DNA from: Schleiferiaceae bacterium
GTDB taxonomy: Bacteria; Bacteroidota; Bacteroidia; Flavobacteriales; Schleiferiaceae
Direction: 5' to 3'
NCBI GenBank assembly: GCA_023260615.1
Contig: JALQUY010000026.1
Location: 222-11,395, forward strand
DNA length: 11,174 nt
Shown piece after piece: positions 1-5,484 of the stretch (its first letter is position 1; every line of letters starts with the position of its first letter). The notes below the pieces were generated by a model that saw nothing but the letters and a program-made list of their open reading frames with translations, ran no database searches and was not told the origin of the DNA. Both the position numbers and the translations under genes were made by a program.

Positions 1-798
1 GCGAAGGGCGGCATTTCGGGCCCCTTTTGCAATGCCCAAAGACAAGGCGGCGATGGAAATTCGGCCTCCATCCAAAATCTTCATGGACTGAATGAAGCCC
101 TCTCCCACTTCGCCCAACACATGAGACGCTGGAATCCGGCACTCGTCAAAAAAGAGGCATGCGGTCTCACTAGCGCGCATGCCCAACTTGTTTTCCTTCT
201 TGCCGCCCGAAAATCCGGGGGTCCCCTTCTCCACCACAAAAGCGGTCATGCCATGGGAATCGCCTTTCTCCCCCGTTCGTGCAATGACGACACCGACGTC
301 ACCCGAAATGGCATGGGTGATGAAGTTTTTAGAGCCGTTGAGTACCCACTCATCCCCATCCTTGACAGCTGTCGTGTGCATGCCGCCTGCGTCCGAACCT
401 GTACCGGTTTCCGTCAAGCCCCAAGCGCCAATCCATTGACCTGAAGCCAGTTTGGGAAGCCATTTGGCCTTCTGCTCTGCATTTCCAAATTGATTGATGT
501 GTTGGGTGCACAAACTGTTGTGCGCCGCCAAAGACAGGCCAATGCTTCCGCATACTTGGGCTATTTCATCGATCACGGTGATGTACTCGGCATAGCCCAA
601 ACCAGAACCGCCGTATTCTGTATCCACCAACATACCCATGAAGCCCATTTGGCCCATTTCGTGGAACAGCTCTACAGGAAAATGCTGGGATTCGTCCCAG
701 TCCATGACGTGAGGAAGGATGTTTTGGATAGCAAAGTCGCGAGCCGCTTCGCGGATGGCGTTGAGATCAGAGGAGGTAAGGGCGTTGATGGGGTACAA
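1..798 (-). CDS. Acyl-CoA dehydrogenase, N-terminal 266 residues (3' end outside window)
   Basis: This FAD flavoprotein would oxidise an acyl-CoA to the trans-2-enoyl-CoA in the cytoplasm and pass electrons to ETF. The minus strand reads openly to the window edge. The N-terminal helical domain spans about residues 8-125, followed by the FAD-binding beta domain with the signature GLTETGTGSDAGG (127-139), WVLNGSKNFITHA (151-163) and KLGMRASE (204-211). The start of the C-terminal helical domain follows (GEGFIQSMKILDGGR). The catalytic Glu of short-chain members lies further on and is not visible, so chain-length specificity is open; the sequence resembles butyryl/isovaleryl types. The start is uncertain: no ATG exists in this frame back to the stop upstream, and TTG at 798 gives an N-terminus of normal length (LTSSDLNAIREAARDFA from residue 7). 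The gene follows the acetyltransferase on the same strand by 90 bp, with an 8-bp tandem repeat in the gap. Family assignment is secure; start and substrate are not. Confidence 0.93.
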   Translation of the reverse strand, partial: MYPINALTSSDLNAIREAARDFAIQNILPHVMDWDESQHFPVELFHEMGQMGFMGMLVDTEYGGSGLGYAEYITVIDEIAQVCGSIGLSLAAHNSLCTQHINQFGNAEQKAKWLPKLASGQWIGAWGLTETGTGSDAGGMHTTAVKDGDEWVLNGSKNFITHAISGDVGVVIARTGEKGDSHGMTAFVVEKGTPGFSGGKKENKLGMRASETACLFFDECRIPASHVLGEVGEGFIQSMKILDGGRISIAALSLGIAKGARNAALR

Positions 799-806
799 AA
801 CAAAGG

Positions 807-854
807 AAGGGTTGAAGGGTTGATGGGTTAAAGGGTTGAAGGGATTAAGGGAAA
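807..854. repeat. Degenerate 8-bp tandem repeat, consensus AAGGGTTG
   Basis: Six consecutive 8-bp units are visible on the plus strand: AAGGGTTG (807-814), AAGGGTTG (815-822), ATGGGTTA (823-830), AAGGGTTG (831-838), AAGGGATT (839-846) and AAGGGAAA (847-854). Three are identical and the others degenerate. The array fills the gap between the acetyltransferase stop (889) and the proposed TTG start of the acyl-CoA dehydrogenase (798). It would therefore be in the leader of that gene, or in its coding sequence if translation starts upstream. Confidence 0.85.
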
Positions 855-888
855 AGCGCTGTATTTGTTCATTCTAGCTTTCTAGCGC

Positions 889-1470
889 TTAACGCGAAGC
901 CTGAGCTTTTGTCACCCTCCCCTCTTTGAGTTCATAGGTTTCTTGGCTTTCGGGGCAGGTGGCTTGGCCGTTGGTATCAAATTCCAGGCGGTGCCCAAAC
1001 TCACTCATCCAGCCCACCTGGCGGGAGGGGTTGCCGACGACTAGCGCATAGTCTGGAACATTTTTCGTTACCACGGCGCCGGCACCTATGAAGGCATAGG
1101 CTCCGATGTCGTGACCGCAGACGATGGTGGCGTTGGCTCCGATGCTGGCGCCTTTTCCCACGTGGGTTTTGGCATACTGGCCCCGGCGGTTCACGCCGGA
1201 GCGTGGATTGGTCACATTCGTAAACACGCAAGATGGGCCCAGGAAGACGTCGTCGTCGCACGTGACGCCGGTGTAGATGCTGACGTTGTTTTGGACTTTA
1301 ACGTTTCGGCCCAAGACGACGTCGGGGGAAATCACGACGTTTTGGCCCAAGTTGCAGTGCTCGCCAATTCGGCAGGGGCCCATGATGTGCGAAAAATGCC
1401 AAATCTTCGTGCCCGCGCCAATGTCAGCGCCTTCATCAATAACTGCGGTCGGATGTGCCGTGTAGCTCAT
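889..1470 (-). CDS. wbpD: WbpD/WlbB-like sugar-nucleotide N-acetyltransferase (left-handed beta-helix)
   Basis: The likely reaction is acetyl-CoA-dependent N-acetylation of the 3-amino group of UDP-2-acetamido-3-amino-2,3-dideoxy-glucuronate, making the diacetylated uronic acid used in O-antigens or other surface glycans. The protein has 193 residues, the usual size, and consists of hexapeptide repeats forming a left-handed beta-helix: IGAGTKIWHFSHI (17-29), IGEHCNLGQNVVIS (35-48), VQNNVSIYTGVT (59-70), VFTNVTNPRS (82-91), IGANATIVCGHDIGAYAFIGAGAVV (110-134) and VPDYALVVGNPSRQVGWMS (138-156). The KIWHFSHI, CxLGQNV and FTNVxNPRS segments match the WlbB/WbpD branch rather than generic hexapeptide transferases. 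The ATG at 1468-1470 puts MSYTAHPTAVID at the N-terminus, as in relatives. No other sugar-nucleotide genes (WbpA, WbpB, WbpE types) are next to it, so the pathway is inferred from homology alone. A related UDP-sugar could be the true substrate. Confidence 0.88.
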   Translation of the reverse strand: MSYTAHPTAVIDEGADIGAGTKIWHFSHIMGPCRIGEHCNLGQNVVISPDVVLGRNVKVQNNVSIYTGVTCDDDVFLGPSCVFTNVTNPRSGVNRRGQYAKTHVGKGASIGANATIVCGHDIGAYAFIGAGAVVTKNVPDYALVVGNPSRQVGWMSEFGHRLEFDTNGQATCPESQETYELKEGRVTKAQASR

Positions 1471-1484
1471 GGGGAAATATTGTT

Positions 1485-1507
1485 GCTCGCTAAGATAGGG
1501 AGCGAGC
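1485..1507. repeat. Perfect 7-bp inverted repeat in a divergent intergenic region
   Basis: GCTCGCT (1485-1491) and AGCGAGC (1501-1507) are exact reverse complements separated by 9 nt. They lie between the divergent acetyltransferase (start 1470) and nuclease (start about 1549). There is no T-run, so a terminator is unlikely. An operator, or a hairpin in the acetyltransferase leader, is possible. On the minus strand the region between and next to the arms contains TATCTTAG (1497-1490), one mismatch from the TAnnTTTG -7 element. Confidence 0.45.
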
Positions 1508-1515
1508 CTCCTATG

Positions 1516-1523
1516 TATCTTTA
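1516..1523 (+). promoter_or_regulatory. Weak -7-like element upstream of the S1/P1 nuclease gene
   Basis: TATCTTTA matches the Bacteroidota -7 element TAnnTTTG at all but the last base. It lies 25 nt before the preferred ATG at 1549, which suits transcription starting downstream of the ATG at 1513. No well-spaced -33 TTG is seen. Tentative. Confidence 0.25.
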
Positions 1524-1548
1524 TCGAATCACTCGACTTTTTACTCGT

Positions 1549-2352
1549 ATGCGTTTAAAAATGCCTCTTTTCAGCCGAATGGCTTTCGCCCTCCTTCTTC
1601 TCCCCGTTCAAGTCTTTGGGTGGGGCCAAACGGGCCACCGTGTAGTAGGCCAAATTGCAGAAAACCACCTCCACGCGGAAGCTGCTGCAGCCGTGAAGGG
1701 CATTCTAGGCGACGAATCGCTAGCCATGTGTGCCAACTGGATGGACCATATCAAGTCCAACCGCGCGTACAACCACATGAATCCATGGCATTATTGCACC
1801 ATTCCCGATGGCCTGACCTACGAAACCTGCGACCACCCCGCAGAAGGCGATGTGATAGAAACGATTACCCAACTCATTCAAGAGATTAAAACGGGCAGCT
1901 ATTCCAAGGCTGAAAACGAAGTCATGGCGGTAAAAATGCTCGCGCACCTCGTGGGCGACCTCCACCAACCTTTGCATGTGGGCAACGGCACCGACAAGGG
2001 CGGCAACGACCGCAAAATCAAATGGTTTGGCGAAAGCAGCAATTTGCACCGCGTGTGGGATTCGGATTTGATCGACCACCAGCAACTGAGCTACACGGAG
2101 TATGTGGCCTGGGTGGACCACGCCACCGCCGCTCAAGTGACCGAATGGCAAAGCAGCAGCGTCGTCGATTGGGCGCATGAATCTCAGGCTATTCGAATGG
2201 GCATTTACCCCGCTGCGGATGCCACCTCTTTGGGCTATTCCTACAACTATGATCACATTGAAACGTTGAATAAACGTTTACTTCAGGCTGGCGTTCGTTT
2301 AGCGGGCATTCTCAATGAGTTGTACGCCAAGCCCGTCAAGAAAAAGAAGTAA
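1549..2352 (+). CDS. Exported S1/P1-family zinc nuclease
   Basis: Members are three-zinc enzymes that cut single-stranded DNA and RNA to 5'-nucleotides and often act as 3'-nucleotidases; this one should work in the periplasm or outside the cell. The protein has 267 residues. Residues 1-24 form a signal peptide (basic start, then MAFALLLLPVQVFG). Predicted cleavage before Trp25 exposes the N-terminal Trp that ligates zinc in nuclease P1. All nine P1 zinc ligands have counterparts: Trp25, His30 (same spacing as P1 W1/H6), Asp66, His81, His133/Asp137/His143 in HLVGDLHQPLH (same spacing as P1 H116/D120/H126), and His167/Asp171 in NLHRVWDSD. Cys83 and Cys94 could form a disulfide. The open frame extends upstream to 1111, but that stretch is antisense to the acetyltransferase. 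ATG 1549 gives the best signal peptide; 1561 and 1513 are alternatives. The Rrf2 gene begins 3 bp after the stop. The protein ends in KPVKKKK. Confidence 0.95.
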   Translation: MRLKMPLFSRMAFALLLLPVQVFGWGQTGHRVVGQIAENHLHAEAAAAVKGILGDESLAMCANWMDHIKSNRAYNHMNPWHYCTIPDGLTYETCDHPAEGDVIETITQLIQEIKTGSYSKAENEVMAVKMLAHLVGDLHQPLHVGNGTDKGGNDRKIKWFGESSNLHRVWDSDLIDHQQLSYTEYVAWVDHATAAQVTEWQSSSVVDWAHESQAIRMGIYPAADATSLGYSYNYDHIETLNKRLLQAGVRLAGILNELYAKPVKKKK

Positions 2353-2355
2353 TTC

Positions 2356-2832
2356 GTGCTGAACCGAAAGACCACCTACGGCATTCACGCGCTGCTGCAT
2401 TTGGCGCGTCACTCAGAGGATGGCGTGGTGCCTGTGGCGCGTATTTCAGAGGCCCTCCAAGTGTCCCGAAAATTCCTGGAGCGCATCCTGGCCGACCTCC
2501 GTCACGAGGGCATGGTGGAAAGTCAATCAGGTCGTGATGGGGGCTACCGCTTGGGAGCCATGGGTTTAGACCTGTGTTTGGCCGATGTCGTGCGAGTTTT
2601 AGAAGGCCCCATCGCCTTGCTTCCCTGCGCGTCGCACCGTTTTTATGCGCCTTGTACCGAATGCCAAACGCCCGAAACCTGTGCCCTGCAGGACGCGCTG
2701 GTGGGCGTTCGGAACGCTACCGTGCACAGCTTGAAGCAAATCACATTGGCGAATTTGCTGGAAACGGAGGGGGCCTTGCATTCGGGCCAAAAAAGCCTCC
2801 TACGCCCTACCCCCTACCACGAAGGGCAATAA
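2356..2832 (+). CDS. Rrf2-family transcriptional regulator (CymR/IscR-like) with a cysteine cluster
   Basis: This is a dimeric winged-helix regulator of 158 residues, the usual length. The N-terminus MLNRKTTYGIHALLHLA is the Rrf2 signature. The helix-turn-helix covers about 26-47 (VPVARISEALQVSRKFLERIL) and the wing SGRDGGYRLG about 58-67. A second part holds Cys91, Cys100, Cys103 and Cys109. IscR uses three cysteines spaced C-x5-C-x5-C for its cluster; here the spacing is C-x8-C-x2-C-x5-C, so an Fe-S or redox-sensing site is plausible but unproven. The start is GTG, placed by the conserved N-terminus directly after the nuclease stop; no Shine-Dalgarno is visible. The gene is followed by the cystathionine beta-synthase-type gene 25 bp downstream. 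Rrf2 proteins such as Bacillus CymR control cysteine metabolism, so control of this neighbour is a reasonable inference. The C-terminal tail after about residue 140 is not conserved in character. Confidence 0.93.
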   Translation: MLNRKTTYGIHALLHLARHSEDGVVPVARISEALQVSRKFLERILADLRHEGMVESQSGRDGGYRLGAMGLDLCLADVVRVLEGPIALLPCASHRFYAPCTECQTPETCALQDALVGVRNATVHSLKQITLANLLETEGALHSGQKSLLRPTPYHEGQ

Positions 2833-2843
2833 GCAGCAGACCC

Positions 2844-2851
2844 TACCTTTG
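2844..2851 (+). promoter_or_regulatory. TAnnTTTG -7 element directly before the CBS gene
   Basis: TACCTTTG fits the Bacteroidota -7 consensus exactly and ends 6 nt before the ATG at 2858. Transcription from here would start at or within a few bases of the ATG, giving a leaderless or nearly leaderless mRNA. No clear -33 TTG is seen at the usual distance. It could give the gene expression separate from the upstream Rrf2 gene. Confidence 0.5.
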
Positions 2852-2857
2852 CGGACT

Positions 2858-4240
2858 ATGAGCACAACCCGCCAAACTCCGCCCGTCTACGAGAACATTC
2901 TGGAAACCATTGGCCGTACGCCCCTGGTAAAGCTGCACAAGACCGTGGAAGGCATTCCCGGAACCGTGTACGCCAAAGTGGAATACTTCAATCCTGGACA
3001 CAGCACCAAGGACCGCATGGCCCTCAAAATGGTGGAAGACGCGGAGCGCGCAGGCCTGCTCAAGCCCGGCGGCACCATCATTGAATGCACCTCCGGCAAC
3101 ACCGGCATGGGCCTCGCGCTCGCTGCCGTGGTCAAGGGCTACAAGCTCATCTGCACCCTCAGCGACAAGCAGAGCAAGGAGAAAATGGATGTGCTGCGGG
3201 CGCTCGGCGCAGAAATCTACGTCTGCCCCACCAACGTGGCCCCCGACCATCCGGATAGCTACTATTCCGTGGCGCGTCGCCTCAATGCGGAGATCCCCAA
3301 CTCCTATTTCCCCAACCAGTACGACAACCTCAGCAACCGCGAGGCGCATTACGAGACAACGGGACCTGAGATTTGGGAGCAAACGGAAGGCAAAATCACG
3401 CACTTCATTGTCGGCGTGGGAACGGGCGGCACCATTTCTGGGGTGGCCAAGTACCTCAAGGAGAAGAACCCGGCGATTCAGATTTGGGGCGTGGACAGCT
3501 ACGGTTCGGTGTTCAAGAAATACCATGAAACGGGCGTTTTTGATACGTCTGAGATTTACGGATACATCACGGAAGGCATCGGCGAGGACATCCTACCTAA
3601 GAATGTGGACTTTGACCTCATTGACCGCTTTGAAAAGGTCACCGACCGCGATGGCGCCCTAGCGGCCCGCGAATTGGCCCGTCAAGAAGGCTTGCTGCTG
3701 GGCTATTCCTGCGGCTCTGCGCTTCAAGGCTTGCGCCAGTTAAAAGACGAACTACCGGCGGATGCAGTTTCGGTTGTCCTCTTCCACGATCATGGCAGCC
3801 GCTACGTTGGAAAGATTTACAACGACGATTGGATGCGTGAACGGGGCTTCCTGAAGGAAACTACTGGGAATTTGGCCGAGGCGGTAGCCGGCCACAAACA
3901 CCTCCCCTTGCTGACCATTCAACCCGAAGAGCCCTTGATGAACGCCGTAGTTGCCATGAAGCGGCACAGCATTTCGCAGCTCCCCGTCCACGACGGGCAG
4001 CGCTTTGTGGGCAGCATCACCGAAAGTCACATCATCCAAGCCCTGACCGAGGAAGGACGCGGTATGGACACCTTGGTGAAGCATGTGATGGGCGCTCCTT
4101 TCCCCGTGCTTCCAGGAAGCGCTTCGGTACAAGAAGGGATAGCCGCTTTGAGTAAGGAACAGAACGCCCTGCTCATTGAATGGGCGCCCGGCAAACACCA
4201 TATTTTAAGCAAGCACGACTTGTTGACGAGAATTGCATAA
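2858..4240 (+). CDS. cbs: Cystathionine beta-synthase-type PLP enzyme with C-terminal CBS-domain pair
   Basis: This cytoplasmic fold-type II PLP enzyme condenses serine (or an activated serine) with homocysteine or sulfide in transsulfuration or cysteine synthesis. The protein has 460 residues. The catalytic domain covers about 10-335: NILETIGRTPLVKL (13-26), the PLP Schiff-base lysine Lys51 in HSTKDR, the substrate loop TSGNTG (78-83), the phosphate loop GVGTGGTISG (186-195), EGIGEDILP (239-247), typical of CBS rather than CysK/CysM, and GYSCGSA (282-288) near the pyridine nitrogen. Two CBS domains follow (about 350-400 and 405-458; SISQLPVHDGQRFVGSIT), which in human CBS bind S-adenosylmethionine. 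There is no N-terminal haem region. ATG 2858 is chosen; TTG 2849 is in frame but overlaps the -7 element. The adjacent Rrf2 gene suggests control by cysteine or sulfur status. Cystathionine synthase versus O-acetylserine-dependent activity cannot be settled from sequence. Confidence 0.94.
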   Translation: MSTTRQTPPVYENILETIGRTPLVKLHKTVEGIPGTVYAKVEYFNPGHSTKDRMALKMVEDAERAGLLKPGGTIIECTSGNTGMGLALAAVVKGYKLICTLSDKQSKEKMDVLRALGAEIYVCPTNVAPDHPDSYYSVARRLNAEIPNSYFPNQYDNLSNREAHYETTGPEIWEQTEGKITHFIVGVGTGGTISGVAKYLKEKNPAIQIWGVDSYGSVFKKYHETGVFDTSEIYGYITEGIGEDILPKNVDFDLIDRFEKVTDRDGALAARELARQEGLLLGYSCGSALQGLRQLKDELPADAVSVVLFHDHGSRYVGKIYNDDWMRERGFLKETTGNLAEAVAGHKHLPLLTIQPEEPLMNAVVAMKRHSISQLPVHDGQRFVGSITESHIIQALTEEGRGMDTLVKHVMGAPFPVLPGSASVQEGIAALSKEQNALLIEWAPGKHHILSKHDLLTRIA

Positions 4241-4255
4241 TTCGTTGTAATTTTG
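4220..4255 (+). promoter_or_regulatory. Candidate promoter for rpsP-rimM
   Basis: TAATTTTG (4248-4255) matches TAnnTTTG exactly. TTG triplets at 4220-4222 and 4223-4225 lie 25 and 22 nt upstream, near the spacing of the Bacteroidota -33 element. It overlaps the last codons and stop of the CBS-type gene. A transcript starting about 5 nt downstream would carry a leader of roughly 40-45 nt, AT-rich and without a Shine-Dalgarno. Confidence 0.6.
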
Positions 4256-4303
4256 CGCCTCCTTAATTAACCGAGTTTAGGACTCTTTTAAAACAATTAA
4301 CCT

Positions 4304-4885
4304 ATGGCAACTAAAATTCGCCTCCAACGCCACGGCCGCAAGGGTCGTCCCATCTTCACCATCGTAGCCGCTGATTCACGTGCTAAGCGTGACGGTAAGT
4401 ACATCGAGAACTTGGGTCAGTACAACCCCAACACCAACCCCGCTACCATCGATTTGGACTTTGATCGCGCTTTGGATTGGGTGATGAAAGGCGCTGAGCC
4501 CACCAACACGGCTTTGGCGATCTTGAAGTACAAAGGTGTTATGATGAAGAAGCACTTGCTTTTGGGTGTTCAGAAAGGTGCATTGACCGCTGAGCAAGCC
4601 GAAGAGCGCTTTGAGTCATGGGCTGCCGACAAAGCAGGCCGCATTGACGCTAAAATTGAAACTTTGAACAGCAACGCAAAAGCCGCTAAGGAAGAGCGTT
4701 TGAAGGCAGAAGCCGCTGTGAAAGAGGCACGCGCTGCTGCGATTGCCGCTAAGAACGCTCCTGCTCCTGAGGTAGTAGAAGAGGCGGAAGAAGTTGCAGC
4801 TGAAGCGACTGAAGAAGTAGTAGCTGAAGAAGCTCCTGCTGCTGAGGCCACTGAAGCAACTTCCGAAGAAGCTGCTGCAGAATAA
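4304..4885 (+). CDS. rpsP: Small-subunit ribosomal protein bS16 with long Ala/Glu-rich tail
   Basis: bS16 binds 16S rRNA early in 30S assembly. Residues 1 to about 80 are the conserved domain: MATKIRLQRHGRKGRPIFTI, VAADSRAKRDGKYIENLGQYNP and LDWVMKGAEPTNTALAILKYKGVM (motifs at 1-20, 21-42, 58-81). Residues 82-125 continue with a helical segment (KHLLLGVQKGALTAEQAEERF). From about 126 to 193 the chain is a probable coiled coil rich in Lys, Ala and Glu, ending in an acidic Ala/Glu/Val/Thr tail with many short near-repeats (EEAEEVAAEATEEV). Most bacterial bS16 proteins have 80-90 residues; extensions like this are known in Bacteroidota, and their role is not established. Start ATG 4304 gives the universal MATKIRLxRxG N-terminus. 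rimM follows after 4 bp, the conserved pairing. Identification is certain. Confidence 0.98.
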   Translation: MATKIRLQRHGRKGRPIFTIVAADSRAKRDGKYIENLGQYNPNTNPATIDLDFDRALDWVMKGAEPTNTALAILKYKGVMMKKHLLLGVQKGALTAEQAEERFESWAADKAGRIDAKIETLNSNAKAAKEERLKAEAAVKEARAAAIAAKNAPAPEVVEEAEEVAAEATEEVVAEEAPAAEATEATSEEAAAE

Positions 4886-4889
4886 TTCC

Positions 4890-5414
4890 ATGGAGGGTTA
4901 TTTCCAACTCGGATACCTCCGGAAAAAGCACGGATACAAAGGAGAAGTGATTCTCCACGTCGAATCAGATCATCCAGCACGCTATGCGTCGCTGGATGTT
5001 CTTTTTTTTGAGGAGGCTGGACAGCCAATCCCCTACTTCATCTCGTCCATTCGAACCCATGTGACGTCGGAGTTTATCCTGCGCTTGGAGGATGCCGACG
5101 ACGAAGCCAGCGTACAAGCCCTCGTTGGCAAAGCGGTTTACCTCCCCGAGGAAGCCTTGCCCGAATTGGACGACGACCAGTACTACTACCACGAAATCAT
5201 TGGTTTTGACGTCAAAGACGCGGCTGTTCCCGAGATTATGACTTTGGAGGACGTCATAGAGCGCCCAGGCCAACCCTTGCTCGTTCTGAGCCATCCCGAA
5301 CGGGAAAACCCCATTTACATCCCATTGGTCGACGAATTCGTCGTTTCTATGGATAAAAAGGCGAAATGCTTGACCCTCGCGGCGCCCGCTGAACTTTACT
5401 TCCTGGGGGAATAA
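4890..5414 (+). CDS. rimM: 16S rRNA processing / 30S maturation factor RimM
   Basis: RimM helps mature the 30S head, binding uS19 through its PRC-barrel domain and promoting 16S rRNA processing. The protein has 174 residues, the normal size. The N-terminal beta-barrel domain covers about 4-85, with LGYLRKKHGYKGEV (7-20) as the family hallmark and RLEDADDEASVQALVGKAVY where the barrel closes. The PRC-barrel domain follows from about 95 (YYYHEIIGFDV) to 170, with NPIYIPLVDEFV matching the usual 'IPF/L...V' strand. It starts 4 bp after rpsP and must share its transcript. The trmD and rplS genes that follow rimM in many bacteria are absent here; the next gene is convergent. A hairpin with a T-run lies just after the stop. 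Confidence 0.97.
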   Translation: MEGYFQLGYLRKKHGYKGEVILHVESDHPARYASLDVLFFEEAGQPIPYFISSIRTHVTSEFILRLEDADDEASVQALVGKAVYLPEEALPELDDDQYYYHEIIGFDVKDAAVPEIMTLEDVIERPGQPLLVLSHPERENPIYIPLVDEFVVSMDKKAKCLTLAAPAELYFLGE

Positions 5415-5420
5415 GGCACA

Positions 5421-5446
5421 GGGCTGTTTCCAGTGGCAGCCCTTTT
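5421..5446 (+). terminator. Rho-independent terminator candidate after rimM
   Basis: GGGCTG (5421-5426) pairs perfectly with CAGCCC (5437-5442) across a 10-nt loop and is followed at once by TTTT (5443-5446), 6 nt after the rimM stop. The stem is short and the T-run modest, so efficiency is uncertain, but position and polarity fit the end of the rpsP-rimM operon. Confidence 0.55.
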
Positions 5447-5453
5447 CCGCAGC

Positions 5454-5484
5454 AGGAAAGCGCCCATTCTCTTTTAGCTTTCCT
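5454..5484. repeat. Perfect 8-bp inverted repeat at the convergent rimM / saccharopine reductase junction
   Basis: AGGAAAGC (5454-5461) and GCTTTCCT (5477-5484) are exact reverse complements 15 nt apart. The right arm lies inside the last codons of the minus-strand reductase, so its mRNA could form a hairpin around the stop codon. No T-run follows on the minus strand. It may contribute to termination or 3'-end stability of either transcript. Confidence 0.4.

Noticed and set aside
490..831. 113-residue plus-strand frame over the acyl-CoA dehydrogenase
   Set aside because: It is a shadow of the minus-strand dehydrogenase, whose frame carries conserved motifs throughout.
1111..1548. Open frame extending the nuclease gene upstream to a 413-residue protein
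   Set aside because: The extra part is antisense to the well-supported acetyltransferase, has no recognisable domain, and would bury the signal peptide and the N-terminal zinc-binding Trp in the middle of the chain.
1720..2256. 178-residue minus-strand frame over the nuclease gene
   Set aside because: Antisense shadow of the zinc-ligand-bearing nuclease with no motif of its own.
2843..3526. 227-residue minus-strand frame over the CBS-type gene
   Set aside because: Antisense shadow; the plus strand holds continuous PLP-enzyme motifs and the minus product resembles no family.
4570..5028. Ser/Ala-rich 152-residue minus-strand frame over the end of rpsP and start of rimM
   Set aside because: The composition is the reverse complement of the Ala/Glu-rich bS16 tail, which removes stop codons on the other strand.
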